This document shows, one piece after another, positions 23,958 to 32,423 of a stretch of 64,000 bases of DNA. Each line of letters begins with the position of its first letter. The stretch's first letter is position 1. Source of the DNA: Prauserella rugosa (GTDB taxonomy: Bacteria; Actinomycetota; Actinomycetes; Mycobacteriales; Pseudonocardiaceae); contig NZ_JOIJ01000007.1 in the NCBI RefSeq assembly GCF_000719975.1, positions 1 to 64,000 on the forward strand. The letters are read 5' to 3'. The translations under genes were made by a program, and so were the position numbers. The notes beneath the pieces were generated by a model. It ran no database searches. It worked only from the letters and a program-made list of their open reading frames with translations, and was not told the DNA's origin.

Positions 23958-24224
23958 TCAGTTGTCGAGGAGTTGCGGCGCCTCGGCGCGGACGGCGTCC
24001 ATGAGCTCGGTCATGCTGGGGTTGACCAGCGAGCGCTCGCCGACGAACACGGTCGGCACCGTCTCGTTGCCGTCCGCGGCGGCCTTGACCCGGTCGGCGG
24101 CGCCGTCGGTTTCCCAGATGTTGATCTTGCGTACCGGCAGGTTCGTCGCGTCCAGCTGGGCCTCCAGCATCATGCAGAAGGGGCAGCCGGGTCGCCAGTA
24201 GAACTCGATCTCGTCATTCGCCAC
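23958..24224 (-). CDS. Glutaredoxin family protein (mycoredoxin-like)
   Basis: An 88-residue thioredoxin-fold protein. The active site is WRPGCPFCMMLEAQL (about residue 9, CxxC form CPFC), followed by the cis-Pro motif ETVPTVFVGERSLVNPS (about residue 53). In actinobacteria such proteins reduce mycothiol mixed disulfides. The active site differs from the CGYC of the characterised Mrx1, so it may be a second class. GTG 24224 is the only start that fits the domain. Confidence 0.85.
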   Translation of the reverse strand: MANDEIEFYWRPGCPFCMMLEAQLDATNLPVRKINIWETDGAADRVKAAADGNETVPTVFVGERSLVNPSMTELMDAVRAEAPQLLDN

Positions 24225-24318
24225 GGTGTCGACGGTACGTCGCCCATCGCACCGCTTGGCCCCGATGTGACACACGTCGACCTGCGTCGGTGCGCGGCGG
24301 CCCGGCATCCTGAACGAC

Positions 24319-25269
24319 ATGGACGTCGACGCCGCGTTGGACTCGGTGGCCGCGGAGTTGTACGCGGTCGACCGGGACGAGTTCGTACGCGAACGCGACG
24401 CCCGCGCTCGTGCCACCGAGGACCGCGATCTGGCCGCGCGGATTCGGAAGCTGTGCAAACCGACCGCCGCGGCGGCACTGGTGAACCGGTTCGTCCGCGA
24501 GCAGCCCGACCGCGTGCGCGAGCTACGTGATCTCGGGGACGCGCTCAGGCAAGCACACCGCGACCTCGACGGCGTGCGCATTCGAGAACTTTCTCCACAG
24601 CGCGGCCGGCTTGTGGATGAACTGTCCACAATGGTGACCGACGGGGCGAGTGACACGGTGGCGCGCGAGGTACGCGAGACGCTCGACGCCGCGGTCGCCG
24701 ATCCGGACACCGCCGAGGAGGTCGCACGTGGACAACTCGTGACAGCCCTGCATCCCGGGACCGGGATCGGGGACGACGACATGGCCGCGTGGTTCGCTTC
24801 GGCCCCCGCGTCGGGAGGAACGGTCGACACCGAGTCCGGCTCCCGTGCGAAGGAACGTGGCAAGTCCGACCGGAAGCCGGAACAGCGCCGCGACGAGAAG
24901 CGGCAGCAGCAGAAGCGACAACCGGACGAACAGCGCCGGCAGGAGCAGCGTCTCCGCGAGGAACAGGAACAAGAGGAAGAGCAACAAGAGGAAGAGCGGC
25001 GAGAGGAACAGAAACGAGCGAAAGAGTACCGAGAGAAACAGCGCCGAGAAGAACGGCAGCGACAACAGCAGCGAGAGCAGCAGCGACGGCTCCGGGTGCG
25101 ACTCGACGAGGCGAGGCAGCGCCGGAACGCGGCGGTCACCGAACTCCGGGAGGCCGAGGCTGCCGAAGCGCAGGCCCGGCGGCGGGCCGCCGACGCGCGT
25201 AAGGAGTTCGAGGCGGCCGATCGTGAGGTGAGCGACGTGGAAACGGAACTGTCCGAACAGGACTCCTGA
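24319..25269 (+). CDS. Highly charged coiled-coil protein of unknown function
   Basis: A 316-residue protein. The N-terminal part (about 1-170) is helical: MDVDAALDSVAAELYAVDR, then ARIRKLCKPTAAAALVNRF, a segment widely conserved in actinobacterial hypothetical proteins. Residues about 175-316 are an unbroken Glu/Gln/Arg/Lys-rich coiled coil with almost no hydrophobic residues before residue 255. This part uses more A-ending codons (AAA, CGA, GAA) than its neighbours, so local GC drops. No enzyme motif is seen. The function is unknown; a structural or nucleic-acid-binding role is possible. Confidence 0.75.
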   Translation: MDVDAALDSVAAELYAVDRDEFVRERDARARATEDRDLAARIRKLCKPTAAAALVNRFVREQPDRVRELRDLGDALRQAHRDLDGVRIRELSPQRGRLVDELSTMVTDGASDTVAREVRETLDAAVADPDTAEEVARGQLVTALHPGTGIGDDDMAAWFASAPASGGTVDTESGSRAKERGKSDRKPEQRRDEKRQQQKRQPDEQRRQEQRLREEQEQEEEQQEEERREEQKRAKEYREKQRREERQRQQQREQQRRLRVRLDEARQRRNAAVTELREAEAAEAQARRRAADARKEFEAADREVSDVETELSEQDS

Positions 25270-25295
25270 CGGAGGAGTCCGGCTCGCCGCGGTGC

Positions 25296-25339
25296 GGCGG
25301 TCGAGCGGGCCGGCCCCGAATGTGGCCCGCCCGACCGCC
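25296..25339. terminator. Bidirectional terminator
   Basis: A 16-bp stem with one mismatch (GGCGGTCGAGCGGGCC against GGCCCGCCCGACCGCC) lies between convergent genes ending at 25269 and 25375. Confidence 0.7.
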
Positions 25340-25374
25340 TTCCCCCGGCTCCTGCACCGCCCCCGCGGGCAGGG

Positions 25375-27006
25375 TCACCCGATGTCGCGCCTGCGGAACG
25401 CCGTCGCGCCCAGCACCGCGAGGGCCGCGGCCACGACCGTCAGCCACACCATCGGCGTCATCGTGAACTCGGCGTTCGGCAGCTGGGGCACGTGCCCGAA
25501 CGGCGAGAGGTTCAGCACCGCCTGTGGCAGTTCGAGGATCGGGCCGAACATGCTGATCAGAATGAAGGCCGCCGCCACTCCCCACGCCGCCACCGACGCG
25601 TTCGGCACCAGACCGAACAACGCGGCGGCCGCACCGGCGACGACCCACATCGCGGGCAGTTGGGCCAGCACCGCGCCGAACACGCGTGGCCATTCCCCGG
25701 CCACGTCACCGGAGCGCAGTCCGTACCCCAACGCGAGCAGGGCCGCCGCGACCGCGAGCACGACCGCCGTGCCTGCGAAGACGAACAGCAGGTGCCCGCC
25801 GAGCCAGCGCAGCCTGCCCACGCCGCCGGAGAGCAACGGCTCGACACGCAGCGCCGTCTCCTCCGCGCGCATGCGCAGCGTGGCCTGCACGGCGTACAGC
25901 GCACCGATCATCGCGATCATGCCTGCCATCGTGGCCAGGAAGGCGTCCTCGATGCCCTGTGCGCCGCCCATCTGCTGCAGGATGCGCTCCATTTCCGCGC
26001 TGTCGCCCACGATGTCGGACACGCCGGAGGCGAGCGAACCGAACAGCCCGCCCATGACCGCGAAGCCCACGATCCAGCCCAGCAGCGCGCCGCGGTGCAG
26101 GCGCCACGACAGCGCCAGGGAGGTCCGTAGGCCGGGAGTCGCCGCGGACGGACCCGGCCTGCCGGGGATGAGGCTCATGCCGACGTCGCGCCGCGGCAGC
26201 AGGGTGTACGCCACAGCGCACAGCACGGCCGTGGCCGCGAGGGGCAGAGCGAGCACCGCCCACTCCTCACCGGCGAACGCGCGCACCCGATGCACCCAGC
26301 CGAGCGGCGACAGCCACGACAGCCACTCCATGTCCGACGTGTCCCCCGCGGCGCGGATCAGGAACAGCACGCCGAGTGTGGCCCCGGCCAGGGTGTTCGC
26401 GGTGCGGGAGTACTCGGCGAGCTGCGCGGTCACGGCAGCCACGCCGGTGAACACGAGCCCGCACAGGGCGACCGCGGCGCCGAACGCCACCGATCCGGCG
26501 GGCTCGGCACCGATGCCCGCGGTCATGGCCGCGAGCAGGACACCGGTCAGCACGCTGAACCCACCGGCGGTGGCGATGCCGGCGGTCAGGGGCGCGTACC
26601 GGCCGACGACCGTCGACGACAGCAGCTCCTGCCTGCCCGTGTCCTCCTCCTGGCGGGTGTGCCTGGTGACGGTGAAGGCCGCGACCAACGACGTCAGCAA
26701 CGCCGCGATCGTGCCGAAACGCCAGACGGTGAACCCGCCCGCGGTCTCGAGGTTGTAGGCCGGACCGAAGATGATCGCGAACGACGGGTTCGCCCCGACA
26801 CTCGAGCTCAGTGCGGCGCGCTCGGCCGCGTTCGGGTACAGCGCCTCGTAGGCGCTGCCGCCCGAGGCGGCGAGCACCCCGATGACGACCGCCCACACCG
26901 GCAGCACGATGCGGTCGCGGCGGGCGGCGAGCCGGACCAGCGCTCGGGTGCCCGCCAGTGAACCCGCCCGTACCCGGGGCGCCGCGGTGGTCACGGTGGC
27001 GGTCAT
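25375..27006 (-). CDS. ABC-2 type drug exporter permease
   Basis: A 543-residue membrane protein with two similar halves of about six segments each, of the actinobacterial multidrug/polyketide-antibiotic exporter type. Segments include [21 protein letters not shown] at the start, [24 protein letters not shown] after helix 2 and its counterpart [23 protein letters not shown] in the second half. ATG 27006 overlaps the ATPase stop (ATGA), so the two are translationally coupled. The long frame that extends upstream is only a shadow of the ATPase gene. It ends in FRRRDIG, typical of the family. Confidence 0.88.
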   Translation of the reverse strand: MTATVTTAAPRVRAGSLAGTRALVRLAARRDRIVLPVWAVVIGVLAASGGSAYEALYPNAAERAALSSSVGANPSFAIIFGPAYNLETAGGFTVWRFGTIAALLTSLVAAFTVTRHTRQEEDTGRQELLSSTVVGRYAPLTAGIATAGGFSVLTGVLLAAMTAGIGAEPAGSVAFGAAVALCGLVFTGVAAVTAQLAEYSRTANTLAGATLGVLFLIRAAGDTSDMEWLSWLSPLGWVHRVRAFAGEEWAVLALPLAATAVLCAVAYTLLPRRDVGMSLIPGRPGPSAATPGLRTSLALSWRLHRGALLGWIVGFAVMGGLFGSLASGVSDIVGDSAEMERILQQMGGAQGIEDAFLATMAGMIAMIGALYAVQATLRMRAEETALRVEPLLSGGVGRLRWLGGHLLFVFAGTAVVLAVAAALLALGYGLRSGDVAGEWPRVFGAVLAQLPAMWVVAGAAAALFGLVPNASVAAWGVAAAFILISMFGPILELPQAVLNLSPFGHVPQLPNAEFTMTPMVWLTVVAAALAVLGATAFRRRDIG

Positions 27007-27959
27007 GATGCCGCCCCCGCTGCCACCGGCAGTTCGTCGGTGTAGTGGCGCAGGAACAGCTCCTCCAACGTCGGCGGCGTGCTCGTCAGGCTGCGCACCC
27101 CGATGTCGGTGAGTCTGCGCAGTGCTTCGTCGAGCGCGTCGGTGTCGACGTCGAACCGCACCGTGTTGCCGTCCACCCGGAGGTCGTGCACGTGCGGAAG
27201 GCTCGCCAAGCCGTTCGGGTGCCCGGCGAGTTCGGCCGAGATGGACGTGCGCGTGAGGTGACGCAGGTCGTCGAGCGTCCCGGTCTCCACCGTGCGCCCG
27301 GCCCGGATGATGCTCACCCTGTCGCACAGCGCTTCGACCTCGGCGAGGATGTGCGACGAGAGCAGCACGGTACGGCCCGCGTCGCGGGCCTCCCGGATGG
27401 TCTGCTGGAACACCGCCTCCATCAGCGGGTCCAGTCCCGACGTCGGCTCGTCCAGGATCAGCAGCTCGACGTCGGAGGCCAGCGCGGCCACGAGTGCGAC
27501 CTTCTGCCGGTTGCCCTTCGAATACGTGCGGCCCTTCTTCGTCGGGTCGAGTTCGAAACGTTCGACCAGTTCTGTCCGCCTGCGGGTGTCGAGTCCACCG
27601 CGCAGCCTGCCGAGCAGGTCGATGACCTCGCCGCCAGACAGATTCGGCCACAGGTTGACGTCACCGGGCACGTAGGCGAGCCGGCGGTGCAGCGTCGCGG
27701 CCTGGCGCCAGGGATCGCCGCCGAGCAGGTGGACGTCCCCCGCGTCGGCGCGCAGGAGGCCGAGCAGCACGCGGATCGTCGTCGATTTGCCGGATCCGTT
27801 GGGGCCGAGGAACCCGTGGACCTCGCCGGTAGCGACGTGCAGGTCGAGACCGTCCAGTGCCGTGGTCCGGCCGAAGGTCTTCCGCAGCCCGGTGACGTTC
27901 ACCGCGTCGTCGGCGGGTGTGCCGCGTCGAGGGGAACTGCTCGCGACGTTGTGTGTCAT
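27003..27959 (-). CDS. ABC transporter ATP-binding protein (drug exporter)
   Basis: A 318-residue ATPase: Walker [11 protein letters not shown] (about residue 54), signature [15 protein letters not shown] (the YSKGN variant seen in DrrA/antibiotic exporters), Walker [15 protein letters not shown], and the H-loop [12 protein letters not shown]. The C-terminal extension (about 230-318) is the DrrA-type domain. It probably forms a homodimer with one coupled permease. It is transcribed away from a MarR-type regulator, with an operator-like inverted repeat in the shared region. Confidence 0.93.
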   Translation of the reverse strand: MTHNVASSSPRRGTPADDAVNVTGLRKTFGRTTALDGLDLHVATGEVHGFLGPNGSGKSTTIRVLLGLLRADAGDVHLLGGDPWRQAATLHRRLAYVPGDVNLWPNLSGGEVIDLLGRLRGGLDTRRRTELVERFELDPTKKGRTYSKGNRQKVALVAALASDVELLILDEPTSGLDPLMEAVFQQTIREARDAGRTVLLSSHILAEVEALCDRVSIIRAGRTVETGTLDDLRHLTRTSISAELAGHPNGLASLPHVHDLRVDGNTVRFDVDTDALDEALRRLTDIGVRSLTSTPPTLEELFLRHYTDELPVAAGAAS

Positions 27960-27979
27960 GCCGACGAAGCTACACTGAT

Positions 27980-27995
27980 TTCACGAAGTTGTGAA
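27980..27995. promoter_or_regulatory. Operator-like inverted repeat in the exporter promoter
   Basis: TTCAC-N6-GTGAA (TTCACGAAGTTGTGAA) lies between the exporter ATPase and the divergent MarR gene. On the minus strand it overlaps a plausible promoter, TTGTTC and TGTAGC with 18-bp spacing, so binding there would block RNA polymerase. The MarR-type neighbour is the natural candidate to bind it. Confidence 0.6.
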
Positions 27996-28072
27996 CAATC
28001 AAAAATTCATGATCCTGATGTGGCATGTGATCATCGGTTGCGGTGCGAGAGGAGTGGCCGTGGTGAGGAAGG

Positions 28073-28609
28073 ATGAACGCCGTGGTCGGTGAGTCGGGCA
28101 GGGAATCGGTTGACGGGCAGGACACGGCGCAGGACGGAACAGGCCGGGACGAGGACGCCGTCGCCAAGTACGTCGAGAGCCTCGGCCTGACGCTGAATCA
28201 GATCGGCCTTCCGCGGATGCCCGCGCGCGTGTTCGCGGTGCTGCAGACCTCGGACGAGGGGGAGATGACGGCTGCGGAGGTTGCGGAGCGGCTCTCGGTG
28301 AGTCCCGCCGCGGTCTCCGGGGCCGTCAAGTACCTCGAGCAGATGGGACTCATCGCCAAGGAACGCGCGCCCGGTGCGCGGCGCGATCACTACCGCGTCT
28401 ACGACGACTTCTGGTTCGCGTCGATGCTCAAACGCGAGCGCATGATCGCGATGTGGCGCGACGCCACCCTCGAAGGCGTGCGCGCGCTCGGCGAGGACAC
28501 GCCGGCTGGTAAGCGGCTCAGCTACATGGCCGACTTCCTCGACTACCTCGCGGTCGAGATCCCGAAGCTGTTCGAACGGTGGGAGACCCTGCGCAGAGCG
28601 CAGGACTGA
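28073..28609 (+). CDS. MarR/GbsR-like transcriptional regulator
   Basis: A 178-residue winged helix protein. The DNA-binding part is GEMTAAEVAERLSVSPAAVSGAVKYLEQMGLIAKERAPGARRDHYRVYDDFWF (about residues 62-115 in sequence order); the C-terminal helices (EGVRALGEDTPAGKRLSYMADFLDYL) form the dimer region. This type (GbsR-like MarR) commonly sits divergent from ABC-2 drug exporters in actinobacteria and represses them. The start ATG 28073 has GAGGAAGG; GTG 28082 is possible. Confidence 0.85.
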   Translation: MNAVVGESGRESVDGQDTAQDGTGRDEDAVAKYVESLGLTLNQIGLPRMPARVFAVLQTSDEGEMTAAEVAERLSVSPAAVSGAVKYLEQMGLIAKERAPGARRDHYRVYDDFWFASMLKRERMIAMWRDATLEGVRALGEDTPAGKRLSYMADFLDYLAVEIPKLFERWETLRRAQD

Positions 28610-28618
28610 ACGGATCAC

Positions 28619-29249
28619 CCGAATCGGAGATTCGGCGGGAAAAGTAGTGGTCCGCATGTATCTGGTGCGGCTCAGCCGTCTCCTGTGAGGTATCGGGCAC
28701 TGCTCGAAGGTGGTGGCCGGCAGCCGAGGGGGCCGTCGGCCACCACCGCCCGGCGACAGCGATCGGCACAACTGACCGGCGGTGCCGCTCGATCGCGCTC
28801 TTCGATTGCGCCGTTCGGCCTGCCCTTCCCGGACGAGGCGACTGGCCCGGGACGAGGCGCGAATCGGGTCCAGATCACCGCCCGATCGAGGGAACCGAGG
28901 AGGCGTGCCGGCAGTCGGAGAGGTGTTCCCGCCGAGAACCACGGCTGGCCGGCCGTCGTGCACCGCGCGGCCGCTGGGGGTGCCGGCCATTCGTAGCCGT
29001 CGGCGGGGAATCGGGCGCCGGGGCCGGCGCGGTTCGGAGAGGACGACCGCACCGGTACCCGACGTCCGCTGGGGCGAACGGGTGACGCGGCCAATGGTCT
29101 GGACCCGTCGACTCCACCGCCGGTAGACCGGCGATACTGCGGACGCGTGCGAGGGGGCGCGCTCGGCGGCGTTCGGGCCGGCGGTCGGCGTGTCCGCGCC
29201 TCGCCGGCCCGACGGAGCCGATCGGCACCGTTCGGGAGGGGGGAATCCC
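28619..29249. other. 630-bp stretch without a convincing gene
   Basis: The region between the MarR gene and the sigma factor gene holds open frames on both strands, but none has a start site, known motif or normal codon pattern. Two hairpins are visible: CCGAATC/GATTCGG at 28619-28635, just after the MarR stop (a weak terminator), and an 11-bp stem GGTGGTGGCCG with its complement at 28709-28747 (17-nt loop). The 3' part must contain the sigma factor promoter. An RNA gene is possible but not supported beyond the hairpin. Confidence 0.5.
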
Positions 29250-29864
29250 ATGGCTGAATCCACCGGGTCAGGCGGCATGCCCTGGGAGGGGCTCGAAGGT
29301 CATGACCTGCACGCCGCGTGTCTGACCGCGGCGCGCGCCGGTGATCGCAGGGCGATGAACCGGCTGGTGGCCGAACTGAGCCCACTGGTGTGGCACGTCG
29401 CGCGCGGCAACGGGCTCGACGCGCACGCCGCCGAGGACGTCGTGCAGACGGTGTGGCTCACGTTGCTGCGGCGGATCGGCGAGGTGGGCGAACCGCGTGC
29501 GCTCGCGGCCTGGCTGATCACCACGACGCGCAGGGAGGCTCTTCGCGCGGGCAGGCGTGCCGAAGCGCTCACGCTGACCGACGACGTCGCCGACGCGGCG
29601 GCCGGAGCGCATCCGCCGCCCGAGGACGTGGTGCTGCGTGCCGAACGCGACCGCAGTCTGTGGCGCGCGTTCCGTGGACTGTCGACGCGCTGCCAGGAAC
29701 TGCTCCGCCTGACGGTGCTCGCGGGCAAGGCCGAGTACCGCTACGTCGCGGACGCACTCGGCATGCCGCACGGCAGCATCGGTCCCACGAGGAGCCGGTG
29801 CCTCGCGCGGATGCGGGAGCTGCTGTCGGCGTCCCGGCCCGATCCGACGGAGGGGCAGGCATGA
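29250..29864 (+). CDS. ECF-type RNA polymerase sigma factor
   Basis: A 204-residue sigma-70 family protein with region 2 (NRLVAELSPLVWHVARGNGLDAHAAEDVVQTVWLTLLRRI, about residues 33-72 in sequence order) and region 4 (LSTRCQELLRLTVLAGKAEYRYVADALGMPHGSIGPTRSRCLARMRELL, about 145-195). ATG 29250 has GGGAGGGGGG upstream; an in-frame ATG at 29190 lacks one. The stop overlaps the start of a 63-residue Cys/His protein by 4 nt, suggesting that small protein is part of the same control unit. No classical transmembrane anti-sigma follows. Confidence 0.9.
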   Translation: MAESTGSGGMPWEGLEGHDLHAACLTAARAGDRRAMNRLVAELSPLVWHVARGNGLDAHAAEDVVQTVWLTLLRRIGEVGEPRALAAWLITTTRREALRAGRRAEALTLTDDVADAAAGAHPPPEDVVLRAERDRSLWRAFRGLSTRCQELLRLTVLAGKAEYRYVADALGMPHGSIGPTRSRCLARMRELLSASRPDPTEGQA

Positions 29865-30052
29865 ACCGTTGTGTCCACGGATGCGCCGGACTGTTCACCG
29901 ATCCCGATCTGTCCCTGGCTGCCGAGCTGCGCCGCCTCGTCCTCGACCTCGATCGCATGCCGGACGGGCTCGTCGAACGGGTCCAGACCACGCTCGACGG
30001 CGCGCACGGCGCCCATCACGACGTGGCCGACCCGCCGATCTTCCGGTACTGA
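29861..30052 (+). CDS. Small Cys/His protein coupled to an ECF sigma factor
   Basis: A 63-residue protein, MNRCVHGCAGLFTDPDLSLA at the start, with LAAELRRLVLDLDRMPDGLVERVQ as a likely helix and the end AHHDVADPPIFRY. Its ATG overlaps the sigma factor stop (ATGA), so translation is coupled. It holds a CxxxC pair at the N-terminus and His residues near the C-terminus. No known anti-sigma fold is recognised, but position and coupling suggest a regulator or partner of the sigma factor. Confidence 0.6.
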   Translation: MNRCVHGCAGLFTDPDLSLAAELRRLVLDLDRMPDGLVERVQTTLDGAHGAHHDVADPPIFRY

Positions 30053-30101
30053 TCGTTTTCGGTACTCGTGACCCGAGGCGGCGATGGGTCAAGATGGGGG
30101 C

Positions 30102-32063
30102 GTGAGTCCGCCCCGAGCCGATCTGCCCGCGCCACGTTGGCTGGTGCACCTGTTGCGCACCGACCCGGCTCCCGTTCCGTGGAGCAGGGTGTTGCGGGCC
30201 GTGGTGGGGTTCACCGCGCCGATCGCGATCGGCTACCTCGCAGGTGAACCGGCGATCGGCGCGCTCGTGTCCGCGGGTGTGCTGCCGACCGTGATGGGCG
30301 ACGGCTCGGGTCCGTACGCGTACCGGGCGAAGCGACTCGGGATCACGGTGTGTGCCGCGGTGTTCGGCTTCGCCCTCGGTCTGGTGACGGGGACGGACCC
30401 GTGGCTGTCGCATCCGACGGTGGTGCTCGTGGCCGCGGTGTCGGCGCTCGTCAGCACCGGTGGCAACAACGCCTCGTTCGCCGCGCTGCAGCTGTTCGTG
30501 TTCGTCACGCTCGGCACCGGGCAGGCCGAGGCGGGTACGGACGTGGCCGTGGCGGTGGCCTGTGTCGTCACCGGCGGACTCTGGGGACTGCTCCTGGCGT
30601 TGTCCGGGTGGACGGTGCACGCGACCTCGCCGGAACGTCAGGCCGTGGCGCAGGTCTACATCGAGTTGGCCGCGATGCACTCGGCTCAGGACGAGGCGAC
30701 CTCGCTCGCGGCGCGGCAGCAACTGACCACCGCGATGAACACCGCCTACGACCGGTTGCTGACGGCGCGATCGTGGTTGTCCGGGCGCGACGCCACGTAC
30801 CGGACGCTGCTCAACCTGCTCTCGGCCACGACTCCCGCCGTGGAGGCGTCCGTGGCCATGGTCAACGCGGGCGAACGCGCCCCGCGGGACGTGATCGCCC
30901 ACTTCACTGACCTCGCCGCCGCGGTGCTGGCCGACGCGCCGTTGCCCGCGCCTCCCCGTGGTGGGGACGGTGGCCGGGACGATCCGGCCGACCCCGCCGA
31001 CTCGACGACCGCGGCGCTGTACCACGCGTTGACGAAGATCAACACCGAGGAGGAACGCAGCCGCAGGGACCGGGTGCCGTGGTTGCAGAAGGTCCGCGAC
31101 TGGGTCGAATCGCTGGCCTCCGGTCCGCTCACGTGGATCGCCGCGGCGCGGCTCACCCTGTGTGTCGCCATCGCCGAGCTGGTCCGGCTGACCGTTCCCC
31201 TCGACAACCCGTACTGGCTCACCCTCACCGTCGGCCTGGTGCTGAAGCCGGATTTCGGCTCGGTGTTCGGCCGTGCCGTGCTCAGGGGCGTGGGAACGGT
31301 GGTCGGCGTCGGTATCGGGGCGGCGATCCTCGGACTCGGCGCACACGGTCACGGACCGGTGTTGATCGCCCTCGTGGCCGTGCTGGCCGCGGGCCTCGTG
31401 ATCGGCAAAGTGCGCAACTACGGCATCCTCAGCGCCTTCGTGACGCCCCTGATCATCCTGCAGATGGACCTCACGATCGGCGGCGACTGGGGCGTCGTGC
31501 TGGCCCGGCTCACCGACACGGTCGCCGGCTGCGCCATCGTGCTCGTGTTCGGGTACCTGCTGTGGCCGGGCAGCAGGCGCCCGCGGGTCGGGGGCAGGCT
31601 GGCCGACGTCGCCGACACCGTGGCCAGGTACGTCGAGGTGAGCCTCGGCCCCGACGCCGACCGCATGGAGCGCTCGCGGTGCAGGCGGCAGGCCTACCGC
31701 GGACTGGCCGATCTGCGTACCGCGTTCCAGCAGCTCGTCGTCGAACCGTCGCCCGCGGGCAGACAGGCCGCGGCGTGGTGGCCCGCCATCGTGGCGCTCG
31801 AACAGGTGACGGATGCGGTGACCGCCGCCGTCGTGGGGCTCTCGCACGGCGCCGACCGGCCCGCCGCATCGGACGTCCGCCTCGTCACCGCGGCACTGGC
31901 CGAACTGGCCTCGGCGGTGCGTGACCAGCGTGATCCGGTGGACGTCGACCTGCCCGACACCGAGCAGCTCGCCGGTGTCGCCGACCAGCTGGACACGGCG
32001 TTCGACGCGGTGCGCGGACCGGACTTCACCCGTTCGAAGTTCACATTCCGGCGCAGAAGGTGA
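30102..32063 (+). CDS. FUSC family membrane protein (putative aromatic compound exporter)
   Basis: A protein of about 653 residues with two FUSC-type membrane blocks: GFTAPIAIGYLAGEPAIGALVSAG with further helices (about 35-175) and TLCVAIAELVRLTVPLDNPYWLTLTVGLVLKPDFGSVFGRAVLRGVGT with further helices (about 345-490), joined by a cytosolic helical linker. YWLTLTVGLVLKPDFG is the family core motif. Homologues include AaeB-type hydroxybenzoate efflux proteins and YccS. Start: GTG 30102 lies 6 nt from CAAGAT (leaderless type); ATG 30084 with GAGGCG is an alternative. Confidence 0.85.
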   Translation: MSPPRADLPAPRWLVHLLRTDPAPVPWSRVLRAVVGFTAPIAIGYLAGEPAIGALVSAGVLPTVMGDGSGPYAYRAKRLGITVCAAVFGFALGLVTGTDPWLSHPTVVLVAAVSALVSTGGNNASFAALQLFVFVTLGTGQAEAGTDVAVAVACVVTGGLWGLLLALSGWTVHATSPERQAVAQVYIELAAMHSAQDEATSLAARQQLTTAMNTAYDRLLTARSWLSGRDATYRTLLNLLSATTPAVEASVAMVNAGERAPRDVIAHFTDLAAAVLADAPLPAPPRGGDGGRDDPADPADSTTAALYHALTKINTEEERSRRDRVPWLQKVRDWVESLASGPLTWIAAARLTLCVAIAELVRLTVPLDNPYWLTLTVGLVLKPDFGSVFGRAVLRGVGTVVGVGIGAAILGLGAHGHGPVLIALVAVLAAGLVIGKVRNYGILSAFVTPLIILQMDLTIGGDWGVVLARLTDTVAGCAIVLVFGYLLWPGSRRPRVGGRLADVADTVARYVEVSLGPDADRMERSRCRRQAYRGLADLRTAFQQLVVEPSPAGRQAAAWWPAIVALEQVTDAVTAAVVGLSHGADRPAASDVRLVTAALAELASAVRDQRDPVDVDLPDTEQLAGVADQLDTAFDAVRGPDFTRSKFTFRRRR

Positions 32064-32127
32064 CTATTCGGTCTCCGGTGCCTCATCAGGGTTTGCGCTG
32101 GAGCGCCGATGCTGGTGCATTGGTCAC

Positions 32128-32391
32128 ATGGGCATCAACTTCGATGACATCAAGAAGAAGGCTCAGGACACGCTGAGCAAGAACAGTGACAAGGTCGAGC
32201 AGGGCCTGGACAAGGCGAGCGGTTTCGCCAAGTCCAAGTTCGGCGACAAGGCCGACAAGATCGACGATGTGACGAAGAAGGCCAAGGACGCGCTGCACAA
32301 GCAGACCGGCGAGTCCGGTGAGCAGGGTGGCCAGTCCGGGCCCTCCGGCCCCTCGGGTCCGTCCGGTCCTTCGGGTCCGTCCGGCCAGTGA
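32128..32391 (+). CDS. MT0933-like antitoxin-family small protein with GPS tail
   Basis: An 87-residue protein. Residues 1-60 (MGINFDDIKKKAQDTLSKNS, DKADKIDDVTKKAKDAL) match the actinobacterial MT0933-type family annotated as antitoxin, an amphipathic Lys/Asp helix. The C-terminal 20 residues are a collagen-like GPSGPSGPSGPSG repeat. No toxin gene lies beside it, so the antitoxin label is doubtful; a stress-related or envelope-associated role is equally possible. No ribosome site precedes the ATG. Confidence 0.75.
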   Translation: MGINFDDIKKKAQDTLSKNSDKVEQGLDKASGFAKSKFGDKADKIDDVTKKAKDALHKQTGESGEQGGQSGPSGPSGPSGPSGPSGQ

Positions 32392-32423
32392 GGCGGTGAC
32401 CTCGCAGGGCGAGGTGTGCCTGC

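Noticed and set aside
28672..29385. Open frames before the sigma factor on either strand
   Set aside because: No start signals, no hydrophobic or catalytic patterns, and Arg/Pro-rich composition typical of wrong-frame GC-rich DNA.
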